Of a stretch of DNA of 64,000 nt, positions 32,851 through 41,530 are shown piece by piece. The DNA lies in the NCBI GenBank assembly GCA_036489775.1, contig DASXFC010000032.1, forward strand, positions 1 to 64,000, read 5' to 3'. The position numbers and the translations under genes were made by a program. The stretch is from Bog-473 sp036489775 (lineage in GTDB: Bacteria > Actinomycetota > Acidimicrobiia > Acidimicrobiales > RAAP-2). Each line of letters opens with the position of its first letter. Positions within the stretch are counted from its first letter, which is position 1. The notes under the pieces were generated by a model, which was not told the DNA's origin, did not search any database, and was given only the letters and a program-made list of their open reading frames with translations.

Positions 32851-33939
32851 GTGACCGACACCCCGTTGCTCAAGCTGGCGTCAGAGGTGACCCCGTCCTG
32901 GCTCACCTCGGTCCTCACCCGGTCCGGCGCGCTGGCTGGCGGGGCGAAGGTGGTTGACCTGACCGCGACGGCCGTGGGCACCGGCCAGATGGCCGACACC
33001 ACTCGATTCACCCTGACCTACGACAAAGCGGAGGCGGGACCAGCGAGCGTGGTCGGCAAGTTCGCCTCCAGCGACGACCAGAGCCGAGGGACCGGGTTGG
33101 CCCTGCGGGCCTACGAGATCGAGGTGCGTTTCTACTGCGAGCTGGCCGAGCGGGTCTCGACCCGGGTGCCGGCGTGTTACTTCGCCGACGTCGAACCCGA
33201 GACCGGCTGGTTCACCCTCATCCTCGAGGACATCGCCGGGGCGACCCAGGGCGATCAGATCGAGGCCTGCGGTCCGGACGTGGCCGCCGCGGTGCTCGAG
33301 GAGATGGCCGGGCTGCACGCACCGTGCTGGGAACGGCCCGAACTGGCCCGCCTGGAGTGGCTCAATCGCAACACGGACGATGCCGATCAATTCCTTTCCA
33401 TGATGGTGTCGTCCCTCCTCCCGGGCTTCCTCGAGCGCTACACCGACACGCTGTCGCCCGAGCACGCCGAGGTGTGCCGCATCTTCGTGGAGCAGGCGTC
33501 GGTCTGGTCGCACCTTCGCCAGGGACCCCGCACCGCCACCCACGGTGACTTCCGGCTCGACAACCTGCTCTTCCAACCGGGCCAGCGCCGCCCGGCCGTG
33601 GTCGACTGGCAGACGCTGGTCTGGGCCAATGCCTCCTATGACGTGGCCTACTTCATCGGTGGCTGTTTGAGCGCGGAGGACCGGCGGGCCCACGAGCTCG
33701 ACCTGCTGGCTCACTACCACCGGGCGCTGTGCGCGCAGGGGGTGGAGGGTTACTCATTGGACCAGCTGCGCCAGGACACCCGGCGCGACAGCTTCGGCGG
33801 CGTTCTCATGGCCATCGTGGCTTCCATGATGGTCCAGCGCACCGAGCGCGGCGACCTGATGTTCCTCACCATGACGACCCGGCACGCTCAGCACGCCATT
33901 GACGTCGATGCACCCGATCTCCTCCTCGCTGGTGACTGA
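32851..33939 (+). CDS. Phosphotransferase-family (kinase-like) protein
   Basis: The 362-residue protein has the aminoglycoside phosphotransferase/ecdysteroid-kinase-like fold. The catalytic loop HGDFRLDNLLF carries the aspartate and asparagine, and VVDWQTL supplies the metal-binding aspartate. Members phosphorylate small hydroxylated compounds or sit beside acyl-CoA metabolic genes. The family is clear but the substrate is not. A TAGTGT box lies 9 nt before the GTG. It overlaps the phosphatase gene by 8 nt. Confidence 0.82.
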   Translation: MTDTPLLKLASEVTPSWLTSVLTRSGALAGGAKVVDLTATAVGTGQMADTTRFTLTYDKAEAGPASVVGKFASSDDQSRGTGLALRAYEIEVRFYCELAERVSTRVPACYFADVEPETGWFTLILEDIAGATQGDQIEACGPDVAAAVLEEMAGLHAPCWERPELARLEWLNRNTDDADQFLSMMVSSLLPGFLERYTDTLSPEHAEVCRIFVEQASVWSHLRQGPRTATHGDFRLDNLLFQPGQRRPAVVDWQTLVWANASYDVAYFIGGCLSAEDRRAHELDLLAHYHRALCAQGVEGYSLDQLRQDTRRDSFGGVLMAIVASMMVQRTERGDLMFLTMTTRHAQHAIDVDAPDLLLAGD

Positions 33940-34459
33940 CCTCCTGGTGCTCTGCACCGGCAACGCGTCGCGTTCGGTCATGGCGGGATTCATGCTCGAA
34001 CACCTCAAGGCGACGCGGCCGGGGCCCGAGCTGCGCATCGTGACGGCCGGCACTCACGTCATCAACGGCCAACCGATGGGGATGCGCACCCGCACCGCGC
34101 TATCGAGCATCGAGGAGCTGGCCGGTGACGACTTCAATCGCCACCGAAGTCGCCAGGTGGTGGAGGCCGATCTCAAGGTGGCCGAACTGGTGGTGGTGAT
34201 GGAGGCGGATCACGTGCGCTTCGTCCGGCGTCAGTTCGCTGACGCCGCCTCCCGTACCGGCACCATCACCCGCCTGTGCCGGGACCTCCCGCCGGCCCCG
34301 CCGGCCTTGTCGGTTCGGGTGGCTGCATTGGACCTGGCCGGAGTGGACCTGAGTGAGGACACCGATGTCCTCGACCCAGCCGGGTTCGAGGCGGATGTCT
34401 ACGCCGCCTGCGCCCAGCAACTCTGGGGTCTGTGCCAGCAGCTGATCGTCACGCTGTAG
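33932..34459 (+). CDS. Low-molecular-weight protein tyrosine phosphatase-like
   Basis: The 175-residue protein begins LLVLCTGNASRS, the CX5R phosphate-binding loop of the LMW-PTP/arsenate-reductase fold with C8 as nucleophile. VVMEADH follows in the middle, and a DPAGFEADVY segment supplies the usual general acid region. The GTG start gives the normal N-terminus and overlaps the previous gene by 8 nt. It could act on phosphotyrosine proteins or on the product of the kinase-like gene beside it. The 3' end overlaps the convergent GNAT gene by 11 bp. Confidence 0.85.
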   Translation: MTDLLVLCTGNASRSVMAGFMLEHLKATRPGPELRIVTAGTHVINGQPMGMRTRTALSSIEELAGDDFNRHRSRQVVEADLKVAELVVVMEADHVRFVRRQFADAASRTGTITRLCRDLPPAPPALSVRVAALDLAGVDLSEDTDVLDPAGFEADVYAACAQQLWGLCQQLIVTL

Positions 34460-34970
34460 GGCGAGGCAACACCATCACCATCTCGGGGTCCGCTTCTCCG
34501 GGCACCGTCACCGCTCCGGTTGCCGCGAACCCCGCCTTCTCGAAGGCGCGGATGGAGCGGGCATTGCCGGTACTGGGTCCGGCCATCGCCGCGGTGATCT
34601 CGGGGTAGTCCTCCCACAGCCGGGCCGTGGCCGCCTTGATGATGTCGGTGCCGATGCCGCGGTTACACAGCACTGCCTCACCAATGAAGAGGTCGAGGCC
34701 GCCGGCACCGGGGAGCCCGACCGCGGCGGCGTACTCGGGATTGTCATCGAGCCGGTAGATCTGCACCAGCCCGACCGGTTCGTCATCGAGGATGCAGATC
34801 AGCATCTGGGTCGGGTCGTCCCCGTCGATGCTGGGCCCGAAGTCCGCCTCCATGCTCTGCGGCGTGTGCTGCCCCCACCACTCGGCCACGTGCGGTTGGG
34901 TCAGCCACCGGGCCAGTACTTCGAAGTGGTCACGGGACAGTGGAACCAGGGCGAGCACCGACGGCGCCAC
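34449..34970 (-). CDS. GNAT-family N-acetyltransferase, AAC(6')-like
   Basis: The 173-residue protein has the GNAT fold. LVPLSRDHFEVLARWL and PHVAEWWG resemble the start of aminoglycoside 6'-acetyltransferase and siderophore acetyltransferase relatives. The acetyl-CoA site appears in DLFIGEAVLCNRGIGTDII, and NARSIRAFEKAGF closes the domain. The GTG start lies 14 bp after the TetR stop codon, so the two genes form an operon and the regulator may control it. The acceptor is unknown. Confidence 0.83.
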   Translation of the reverse strand: MAPSVLALVPLSRDHFEVLARWLTQPHVAEWWGQHTPQSMEADFGPSIDGDDPTQMLICILDDEPVGLVQIYRLDDNPEYAAAVGLPGAGGLDLFIGEAVLCNRGIGTDIIKAATARLWEDYPEITAAMAGPSTGNARSIRAFEKAGFAATGAVTVPGEADPEMVMVLPRPTA

Positions 34971-34983
34971 GGCGGCGGGCCGA

Positions 34984-35613
34984 TCAGTCGGCGTGGACGG
35001 ACCGCAGACCGGCCCAGGCCAGGTCGGCCACCCGTTGGGCCAACCGGCGTGCTTCGAGCTCGCTGCCCACCTGGCTGGCACCCGAGGCGCGCTGTTCCAT
35101 GAAGCGGCGGCTGGCTCCTTCGGCCATGCCCACGACGGCGTAGGCCAGCAGGCGGCGGTGGTCGTCATCGAGGCCGGCATCGATGAGCGGATCGATGGCG
35201 GCGGCCATGGCATCCTCGACGGCGCGCAGGGCTCGGCCCAACTCGAAATCCTCGGCATGGTCGCGGCCGTAGAGCAGGCGGAACTCGGCCTCCCGGGTGA
35301 TCACCAGCCCGAAGTAGGCGGCGAAACCCAGCTCGACCTGCTGGCGCGGCCCGTCGGCCTGGCGCACGGCATCGCCCACCGCGCCGAGGAGTTCCTGGGC
35401 GATCGAGTCGACCAGCTCGAGGTAGAGAGAACGCTTCGAGGAGAAGTGCTGGTACACCAGCGGCTTGGTCACCCCGGCGGCCTCGGCGATGTCATCCATG
35501 GTGGTGGCCCGGTAGCCGCGGCGGGCGAAAAGTTCGAGGGCCACGGCGAATAGCTGTTGGCGGCGCTGCTCCGCGGTCAGGCGACGCGTGGTCGGCTGGG
35601 TGGTGGTGGCCAT
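34984..35613 (-). CDS. TetR family transcriptional regulator
   Basis: The 209-residue regulator has an N-terminal helix-turn-helix, RRGYRATTMDDIAEAAGVTKPLVYQHFSSK split over residues 31-60, and an all-helical ligand domain. It is followed by a GNAT gene in the same operon. The ATG is preceded at exactly 6 nt by the -10 box TAACCT, which indicates a leaderless transcript. Ligand and operator are not evident; the TAGTTAC palindrome at 26464 is a conceivable but untested target. Confidence 0.92.
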   Translation of the reverse strand: MATTTQPTTRRLTAEQRRQQLFAVALELFARRGYRATTMDDIAEAAGVTKPLVYQHFSSKRSLYLELVDSIAQELLGAVGDAVRQADGPRQQVELGFAAYFGLVITREAEFRLLYGRDHAEDFELGRALRAVEDAMAAAIDPLIDAGLDDDHRRLLAYAVVGMAEGASRRFMEQRASGASQVGSELEARRLAQRVADLAWAGLRSVHAD

Positions 35614-35619
35614 CTGATG

Positions 35620-35625
35620 AGGTTA
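35620..35625 (-). promoter_or_regulatory. Leaderless -10 box for the TetR gene
   Basis: On the minus strand TAACCT is followed by six bases (CATCAG) and the ATG at 35613. This is an exact TANNNT-N6-ATG arrangement with no Shine-Dalgarno. Confidence 0.55.
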
Positions 35626-35679
35626 CCCACCGGTCAGCGGGCGTCGGGGGAGGCCGGGGGCGGGCCGCTTCGCCTCGCC

Positions 35680-36729
35680 TCAGGGCGCCGTCGTGGGCAA
35701 CTGGTCGAGCACCGCCTGCAGGCGACGGGGCAGGTCAGCCCGGTTCAGGTGGCGGGCGACCACGTCGCGGTTGTGTTCGAGCAAGGACGGATCGGGATGA
35801 TCGAGCCAGTCGGCCAGTCCCGCGGCGTCGTCGCTGGCGAACCAGCGGAACCCGAAGGCCGCCAACTCCTCGGCCACCGGGTAGGGCCCGATGGCCAGGG
35901 GCCGACGGTAGGTGGCCGACTCCACGGCCGGGTTGCCGAAGCCCTCCCAAGTCGAGGCCAACACCACGGCATCGCAGGCCGCATAGGCATCGGCGATCGC
36001 CACCCCTGCCCCCTGCCCGTCAGCGTCCGCCGTGTGCAGCACCGGGCAGGTGGCCGCGGCCAGCAGCTCCTCGAGCGCCGGGCCGTAGCCGTCCTCCGCC
36101 GGGCCGAGCAGCCAGTAGGTGGCGCCGATGGACTCGGCCAGGCGCAGCGCACCACCGATGTTCTTGCGGGGTAGCGCTCGCGTGGGTTGGAGGAGGAGCC
36201 TCGTTCCCTCGCCGATCCCCAGCGTGGTGCGACTGCCATCCCGGTTGCCAGGCGCCGGATCCGGATCGAACGAGTTGTACATCGTGGTGGCAGCGATGCC
36301 ACGCTCGGCCAGTTGGCGGCGGCTGAGCTCGTTGATGGTGACGTGCGCCCATGCGGTGTCGTCGGGGGGTGGCGGGAAGTGCGCCAGATTTGGGCGTTGC
36401 CAGGGCAGGTCGTGGTGATGGAGCACGGCCGGGCGGCCGGCGCACACCCTTGCCGTCAACGCGGCGGCGGCCGGGTTGAGAGGGAGTGAGCACAGGTTTT
36501 CGATCAGCACCAGGTCAGCCGGAGCCAACGCGGCGGCCAACTCGTCCTCGGTCGGTGGCTCGGTCGCGTCAATGGCCAGCCCGGGGAGCTCGATGTCAAC
36601 CGGCCCCGATCCCGCCACCGAAAAGACCTGCCAGCCCAAGATCCCCAGCGCATCGGCCCATTTGGCGGCCTCGATGGACACGCCATCGGCGCCACCCAGA
36701 CGGAATGAGACGACGGCGGCGGTCGGCAC
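35680..36729 (-). CDS. GT-B glycosyltransferase, family 4-like
   Basis: The 349-residue protein has a GT-B layout. The N-terminal domain includes VVSFRLGGADGVS and HHHDLPWQRP; the C-terminal domain includes a nucleotide-sugar region with LASTWEGFGNPAVES, an E-x7-E motif. It is likely a retaining GDP- or UDP-sugar transferase in cell-envelope or exopolysaccharide synthesis. The GTG start is 6 nt after a TACGCT box. It is divergent from the GDP-mannose dehydratase gene, a plausible source of its donor sugar. Confidence 0.85.
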   Translation of the reverse strand: MPTAAVVSFRLGGADGVSIEAAKWADALGILGWQVFSVAGSGPVDIELPGLAIDATEPPTEDELAAALAPADLVLIENLCSLPLNPAAAALTARVCAGRPAVLHHHDLPWQRPNLAHFPPPPDDTAWAHVTINELSRRQLAERGIAATTMYNSFDPDPAPGNRDGSRTTLGIGEGTRLLLQPTRALPRKNIGGALRLAESIGATYWLLGPAEDGYGPALEELLAAATCPVLHTADADGQGAGVAIADAYAACDAVVLASTWEGFGNPAVESATYRRPLAIGPYPVAEELAAFGFRWFASDDAAGLADWLDHPDPSLLEHNRDVVARHLNRADLPRRLQAVLDQLPTTAP

Positions 36730-36735
36730 GGCAGC

Positions 36736-36741
36736 AGCGTA
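36736..36741 (-). promoter_or_regulatory. Leaderless -10 box for the glycosyltransferase
   Basis: On the minus strand TACGCT precedes the GTG at 36729 by exactly six bases (GCTGCC). It lies back to back with the gmd promoter at 36780. Confidence 0.55.
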
Positions 36742-36779
36742 GGGCCGAGGGTGCGGAAAGCTGGCCGGTGGCAGTGGAG

Positions 36780-36785
36780 TAGCGT
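36780..36785 (+). promoter_or_regulatory. Putative -10 box for gmd
   Basis: TAGCGT lies 8 nt before the GTG at 36794. With the minus-strand box at 36736-36741 it would form a compact divergent promoter pair for two sugar-metabolism genes. Confidence 0.4.
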
Positions 36786-36793
36786 TGCCGCCC

Positions 36794-37765
36794 GTGGCAA
36801 AGCGAGCACTCATCACCGGCGTAACCGGACAAGACGGTTCCTACCTGGCTGAATTCCTCCTCGATCAGGGGTACACAGTCATCGGGATGGTGCGCCGTTC
36901 CAGCACGGTGAACTTCGAGCGCATCGCCCACATCCAGGACAGGCTCGAGCTGGTGGCGGGGGATCTCCTCGATGAGGTGTCGCTGATCAACATGCTGCGC
37001 GATCACCGGCCCCACGAGGTCTACAACCTGGCGGCCCAGTCCTTCGTGCAGACCAGCTTCAGCCAGCCCGTCTTCACCGGCGAGACGACCGCGCTCGGCG
37101 TGACCCGCCTGCTCGATGCCATCCGCCTGGTCGACCCCGACATCCGCTTCTACCAGGCCAGCTCCTCGGAGATGTTCGGCAAGGTGCTCGAAGTCCCCCA
37201 GCGCGAGTCCACCCCGTTCTATCCACGGAGCCCCTACGGCGTGGCCAAGGTGTACGGCCACTGGATCACGGTGAACTACCGCGAGAGCTACAACCTCCAT
37301 GCCTCATCGGGGATTCTCTTCAACCACGAGTCGCCCCGGCGCGGCCTCGAGTTCGTGACCCGCAAGGTCACCAACGGTGTGGCCCGCATCAAACTCGGAC
37401 TCGACGACAAGCTGGCGCTGGGCAACCTCGATGCGCAGCGCGACTGGGGTTTCGCCGGTGACTACGTCCGGGCCATGTGGTTGATGCTCCAGCAGGACTC
37501 GCCTGACGACTACGTGGTGTCGACCGGCGAGACGCATGAGGTGCGTGAGCTGTGCCGCCTGGCCTTCGCCGCCGCCGACCTGGACTGGGAAAATCACGTC
37601 GTCATGGATGAGAAGTTCCTGCGCCCGGCCGAGGTCGACCTGCTGGTGGGCCAGCCCACCAAGGCGCACGAGATCTTGGGTTGGAAACGCGACGTGGACT
37701 TCCCCGGGTTGGTTTCGATGATGGTCGATGCCGACATGGAGCAGCTCCGCAAGTCCCTCGCCTAA
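36794..37765 (+). CDS. gmd: GDP-mannose 4,6-dehydratase
   Basis: The 323-residue extended SDR has the NAD(P)-binding GVTGQDGSYLAEFLL, the NLAAQSFV segment, the catalytic serine/threonine region SSSEMFG and SPYGVAKVYGHW with the YxxxK pair. FNHESPRRG and the C-terminal RPAEVDLLVGQP identify the GDP-mannose 4,6-dehydratase group. The product, GDP-4-keto-6-deoxymannose, leads to deoxysugars such as fucose or rhamnose. It is somewhat shorter than the usual 345-370 residues. The divergent glycosyltransferase may use the sugar. Confidence 0.92.
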   Translation: MAKRALITGVTGQDGSYLAEFLLDQGYTVIGMVRRSSTVNFERIAHIQDRLELVAGDLLDEVSLINMLRDHRPHEVYNLAAQSFVQTSFSQPVFTGETTALGVTRLLDAIRLVDPDIRFYQASSSEMFGKVLEVPQRESTPFYPRSPYGVAKVYGHWITVNYRESYNLHASSGILFNHESPRRGLEFVTRKVTNGVARIKLGLDDKLALGNLDAQRDWGFAGDYVRAMWLMLQQDSPDDYVVSTGETHEVRELCRLAFAAADLDWENHVVMDEKFLRPAEVDLLVGQPTKAHEILGWKRDVDFPGLVSMMVDADMEQLRKSLA

Positions 37766-37789
37766 GGGCGTGGCGCTCCGGCGCTCCCG

Positions 37790-38722
37790 ATGATCGCCGG
37801 CATCCACGCCGACCCGCTCGGCATCCTGGTCGCCTTCGGCGCCGGCATCCTGTCCTTCCTCTCACCCTGCGTGCTGCCCCTGGTCCCGGGCTACCTGTCG
37901 CTGGTCTCGGGCCTCTCGGCCGCTGAGCTCACCGCCCTCGGCGGTTCCTCGAACGCCACCGTGGCCGTCGCTGCTCCTCCGTCTGCTGCGGGCGTTGTCA
38001 CCGCGACGGCGGCCGCGACGGCGACCGCCACCGCGACGGCGCCTGCGACCACCACAGCCGCCGTGACGACTTCGGTGGCAATGCGGCCCGTCCTGCGGGG
38101 CATCGGTCTCTTCGTTCTCGGCTTCACCGTGATCTTCGTGGCCCTGGGTGCAGTCGCCTCGGGCATCGGTCACTTGCTGCACTCGCACGAGATTCTCCTG
38201 GCCCGGGTGAGCGGGGTCGTGATCGTCGTGCTCGGCGTCATCCTGATCATCGGCGCCCTACCCGGGGACGTCTGGTCCAAGATCGGCAGCGGCCCCCGTC
38301 TCCTCGCCTCCCGCCTGCTGGGGGAGCGCCGCTTCGACGTGCGTCCTTCCACCTTGGGTATGTGGGCCGCACCCGTCATGGGCATGGCCTTCGCCTTTGC
38401 CTGGACCCCGTGCCTCGGACCGGTCCTCGGCTCGGTCCTGAGCCTGGCGGCTAGTAACGGCACCCTGGCTGGCGGCGTGCTCCTGCTCTTCGCCTACTCG
38501 CTCGGGTTGGCCATCCCTTTCGTGGCCGCCGGCCTGGCCTTCGGCCGGCTGACCGCAGTGTTCGCCCGGGCCCGGCGCCGGCTCTGGATCATCGAGCTAG
38601 CAGCCGGCGTGATCCTGCTCGGCTTCGGTGTCCTGCTCATCACCCATGACATCAGCGTGGTCTCGAGCGATATCTCGCGCTTCCTGAACGACATCGGCCT
38701 GGGGCGACTCTCCACCAGCTGA
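37790..38722 (+). CDS. ccdA: CcdA-type thiol-disulfide membrane transporter
   Basis: The 310-residue membrane protein has the two CcdA redox cysteines in SFLSPCVLPLVPGYLS and AFAWTPCLGPVLG. Six helices are predicted. CcdA passes reducing equivalents across the membrane to apocytochrome-reducing thioredoxins such as CcmG, whose gene lies about 6.4 kb downstream. A 40-residue Ala/Thr-rich low-complexity insert (about 56-97) sits in the loop after helix one, which is unusual for the family. The gene is 24 bp after gmd. Confidence 0.9.
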   Translation: MIAGIHADPLGILVAFGAGILSFLSPCVLPLVPGYLSLVSGLSAAELTALGGSSNATVAVAAPPSAAGVVTATAAATATATATAPATTTAAVTTSVAMRPVLRGIGLFVLGFTVIFVALGAVASGIGHLLHSHEILLARVSGVVIVVLGVILIIGALPGDVWSKIGSGPRLLASRLLGERRFDVRPSTLGMWAAPVMGMAFAFAWTPCLGPVLGSVLSLAASNGTLAGGVLLLFAYSLGLAIPFVAAGLAFGRLTAVFARARRRLWIIELAAGVILLGFGVLLITHDISVVSSDISRFLNDIGLGRLSTS

Positions 38723-38764
38723 CCGCGACGGCTGATCGCCGGGGAAATCCGGACATGAAAGGCT

Positions 38765-38770
38765 TACGCT
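38765..38770 (+). promoter_or_regulatory. Leaderless -10 box for the ferritin-like gene
   Basis: TACGCT precedes the ATG at 38778 by seven bases and no Shine-Dalgarno is visible, so translation is probably leaderless. Confidence 0.5.
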
Positions 38771-38777
38771 TGTCGCT

Positions 38778-39293
38778 ATGACCGATGTCGACACGGAAGT
38801 CCCTGTTCCAGACAACCCGGTGTTCTCGCCCGATGATTCGCTCGAGACGCTGTGGGTCAAGGCCTACCAGGGAGAGGTCCTCGGCGAAGTCCTCTTCGAG
38901 GGCATCGCACACCAGCAACGCGATTCGGAGCGCACGCGCAAGATGCTGACGCTCGCCAAGCTGGAACGCTGCACCAAGGAAGCCTTGGTGCCGGCCATGG
39001 AGCGGGCCGGACTGTCCACCGATCCGGCCGCCGACACCCTCGAGTTGGCCCAGGTACTGGTCGAGGCCTCGGCCTCTATTGCCTGGGAGGACACCATGGC
39101 CTCGCTGGGCCCGACCACGTCCCAGTTCAGCGCCATGTACGTGCGGATCGGCGAGCTGGCCCCGGCTGAACACGAAACGGCCGACCTTCTGGTCGCCCAC
39201 GAGGCCGCCATCGCAGCTTTCGGGCGCAAGGAGCTGGCCGGCGATCTCGAGGGCTCGCTGGTCGACATCGAGGCGCTGCCGCACGTGCGCTGA
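38778..39293 (+). CDS. Ferritin-like helical protein
   Basis: The 171-residue protein is almost entirely helical. Carboxylates and histidines recur where a ferritin-like di-iron bundle would place them: GEVLFEGIAHQQ, TKEALVPAME, ASIAWEDTM and AHEAAIAAF. I infer a ferritin-like fold but cannot name a subfamily. It lies between ccdA and the pentapeptide-repeat gene on its own apparently leaderless promoter. Confidence 0.6.
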   Translation: MTDVDTEVPVPDNPVFSPDDSLETLWVKAYQGEVLGEVLFEGIAHQQRDSERTRKMLTLAKLERCTKEALVPAMERAGLSTDPAADTLELAQVLVEASASIAWEDTMASLGPTTSQFSAMYVRIGELAPAEHETADLLVAHEAAIAAFGRKELAGDLEGSLVDIEALPHVR

Positions 39294-39337
39294 ATGCGCC
39301 CGGCGCCCACGCTCGCGCTCGCGCACCGACTCGCGCC

Positions 39338-40063
39338 TTACAACGGTTCCCGCTCATCCTCGATCCGGATACCCGCCGAGCCCAACACGCTGTAGGCCAC
39401 CGCCACCAACTGCGCCGAGTCGATCACCGCATCCCTCAGAAAAGCGGCCCCGCGCACGTCGAGCAGGGTCGACCCGTGCAGTCGGGCCCCACCCAGGGTG
39501 GCGTTGGTCACCTCGATCCGGGTCAGATCGCAGTCGAAGAAGCAGGTCGACGTCAGCGTGGCCCCGTTCAACTCGCTGTCGTGCAGATCCACCTCCTCGA
39601 AGCGCACGCGCTGGGTCCGCAGCACGCGCAGGTTGGCGTCGTCCATGCGGCACCCGATGAAGACGACGTCGCGCAGCACGGCCCCCGGTAGGAGTACACC
39701 CGAGAGCCGGCAGTCGACGAAGGTGACCCGGTTGAACGCGGCTTCCTCGAGATCGGCCCCGGAGAAGTCCGCCCCCACCACCTCGACGTCGGTCAAGTGG
39801 AGCCCGGCCAGGTGCGCGCCGGTGCAGCGCAACCCGGCCAGGCGGCACTCCTCCAGCGAGACCCGCTGGCCGCCCTGACCCGAGACGTCGCCGGCCAGTT
39901 CCAGGCCCACCAGGGCCAGGTCGTCCTCGAGCCGCAGCGCCTCCGCCGGCCTGATCAGTGCCTCGGGCAGTCGCGGCCCCGCCGGTCGATCGTCGGGCCG
40001 GGCCACGGCCCGCAGCGTACCCAGCGGGGTCTCAGCCGCCGGGGGCCTGATGTTCACCCGCAC
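39338..40063 (-). CDS. Pentapeptide-repeat protein
   Basis: The 241-residue protein has successive A(D/N)LXX-type pentapeptides from about residue 70 to 215, for example GADFSGADLEEAAF, MDDANL and HDSELNGATL. These coil into a right-handed quadrilateral beta helix. The N-terminal 60 residues are not repetitive. Some relatives mimic DNA and protect gyrase, but most have unknown roles. The start is a GTG. It separates ccdA from the ccm operon on the opposite strand. Confidence 0.85.
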   Translation of the reverse strand: MRVNIRPPAAETPLGTLRAVARPDDRPAGPRLPEALIRPAEALRLEDDLALVGLELAGDVSGQGGQRVSLEECRLAGLRCTGAHLAGLHLTDVEVVGADFSGADLEEAAFNRVTFVDCRLSGVLLPGAVLRDVVFIGCRMDDANLRVLRTQRVRFEEVDLHDSELNGATLTSTCFFDCDLTRIEVTNATLGGARLHGSTLLDVRGAAFLRDAVIDSAQLVAVAYSVLGSAGIRIEDEREPL

Positions 40064-40105
40064 GTCAGGGCCCTGCGGCGGCCTCGCTTGGAACCCCTGG
40101 TCCCA

Positions 40106-40125
40106 CCCCCCGTACGATTGGGGGG
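40106..40125. promoter_or_regulatory. CCCCCC-N8-GGGGGG dyad over the ccm -10 box
   Basis: Six C at 40106-40111 and six G at 40120-40125 flank GTACGATT. The TACGAT at 40113-40118 is a good -10 box for ccmA, 13 nt before its ATG. The perfect dyad centred on the -10 element could be an operator or could fold in the DNA. No Shine-Dalgarno other than GGGGGGAAGG is present. Confidence 0.45.
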
Positions 40126-40131
40126 AAGGCC

Positions 40132-40872
40132 ATGGCCCCCGTTGTTCTCCTCCGATCCGCCGTCGCGCTCGCCGGCCGTTTCCCCGCCCTTGCCGGGGTC
40201 GATCTCTCTCTCGACCAGGGTGAGGTCGTCGTGGTGGTCGGTGCCAACGGGGCCGGCAAGACCAGCCTGCTCAGGGTCTGCGCCGGCCTGCTCCCGGTCA
40301 CCTCAGGCGAGGCCACGGTGCTGGGGGTCGATCTCACCACCGAGCACACCGCCGTGCGCCGCCACGTCGGCCTGCTGGGACATGCCGCGCCTCTCTATGA
40401 CGAACTCAGTGCGGCGGAGAATGTCCGCTTCGCCACCAAGGCCCTGCGCCTCCCGGTGGCCGACGCCGATGCTGCGCTCGAGCGCCTCGGCCTGGTGGGA
40501 CGGCTGCGCAACACGGCCGCCGGTCGTCTCTCGGCCGGCCAGCGCCGCCGGGTGGCCCTGGCCATGCTGCTGGCCCGCCGCCCAGCACTCTGGTTGCTCG
40601 ACGAGCCGCACGCCGGCCTCGATGCCGGGTCGCGCACCCTCTTGGCCGAGCTGATCGCCGAAGCCGCGGCCGATGGGGCATCGGTGCTGCTCTCGTCGCA
40701 CGAGCCGCAGCTCTCCGTGCCATTGGCCGATCGCGTGGTCGCCATGACCGGCGGGCGGATCAGCGGCGAGGAGCCTGGTGGCCGGCGCGCCAACCTGGCC
40801 GCGGTGCCCGCGGTGCCCGCGGTGGAATCGGGCCCACCGCGCGACAGCATGGGTGCATGGCATGTGGCATGA
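40132..40872 (+). CDS. ccmA: Haem exporter ATP-binding subunit CcmA
   Basis: The 246-residue ABC ATPase has Walker A GANGAGKT (37-44), the signature LSAGQRRR (133-140) and Walker B LLDEPHAGLD. It heads a run of overlapping genes for System I cytochrome c maturation, where CcmAB drives release of haem-loaded CcmE. The last 30 residues are Pro/Ala-rich and overlap ccmB. The ATG is 13 nt after a TACGAT box. Confidence 0.92.
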   Translation: MAPVVLLRSAVALAGRFPALAGVDLSLDQGEVVVVVGANGAGKTSLLRVCAGLLPVTSGEATVLGVDLTTEHTAVRRHVGLLGHAAPLYDELSAAENVRFATKALRLPVADADAALERLGLVGRLRNTAAGRLSAGQRRRVALAMLLARRPALWLLDEPHAGLDAGSRTLLAELIAEAAADGASVLLSSHEPQLSVPLADRVVAMTGGRISGEEPGGRRANLAAVPAVPAVESGPPRDSMGAWHVA

Positions 40873-41530
40873 CGCCATGCTCGTGGCGGGCAAGGATCTC
40901 CGAATCGAAGCCAGGTCCAGGGTGGCTCTCTGGCAGGTCGTGCCGTTTGCCGTGCTGGTCCTCCTCCTGCTGGCCTTCGCCATCGGCCCTGACCAGAGCC
41001 CGTTGCAGCACGCCGCCCCGGGCATTTTCTGGATCGCCGTTCTCTTCTCGACCGTGCTCTCGATCCAGCGCAGCGTCGCCATCGAGTCCGGTGAGGGCAC
41101 CCGTGACGGCCTGCGCCTCTCGGGTATCGATCCCGCTGGCGTCTTCTTGGGCAAGGCGGCCGCCATCGCGCTCCAACTCATGGTGCTCCAGGTCGTGCTG
41201 TGGGCCGGTGTGACGTTCCTCTTCGACGTCCGGGTGCACCACATCTGGCTGGCGGTGGCAGCGTCGCTGCTGGCCACCGTGGGCTTGTCGTGTGCGGGGG
41301 TGCTCTACGGCGGGTTGTCGGCCGGGCTACGCGTGCGTGACACGCTGCTCCCCATACTGGTGTTGCCAGTGCTGGCTCCCGTTCTTCTCGCAGGATCCAA
41401 AGCTTGGGAGGCCGCACTGAGCACGTCGGCTTCCAATGGTGGGGAGTGGCTACGGATCCTGATCCCATTCGCCGTCATCTATCTGGTGGTCGGCATCGTG
41501 CTCTACGGACCTTTACAGGAGGCGGCATGA
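40862..41530 (+). CDS. ccmB: Haem exporter permease CcmB
   Basis: The 222-residue membrane protein has six hydrophobic helices. KDLRIEARSR near the N-terminus and SGEGTRDGLRLSGIDP in the first cytoplasmic loop are typical of CcmB. It is the membrane partner of CcmA. The ATG at 40862 overlaps ccmA by 11 nt and gives the usual N-terminus; a GTG at 40853 is an alternative. Its TGA overlaps the ccmC ATG. Confidence 0.92.
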   Translation: MWHDAMLVAGKDLRIEARSRVALWQVVPFAVLVLLLLAFAIGPDQSPLQHAAPGIFWIAVLFSTVLSIQRSVAIESGEGTRDGLRLSGIDPAGVFLGKAAAIALQLMVLQVVLWAGVTFLFDVRVHHIWLAVAASLLATVGLSCAGVLYGGLSAGLRVRDTLLPILVLPVLAPVLLAGSKAWEAALSTSASNGGEWLRILIPFAVIYLVVGIVLYGPLQEAA

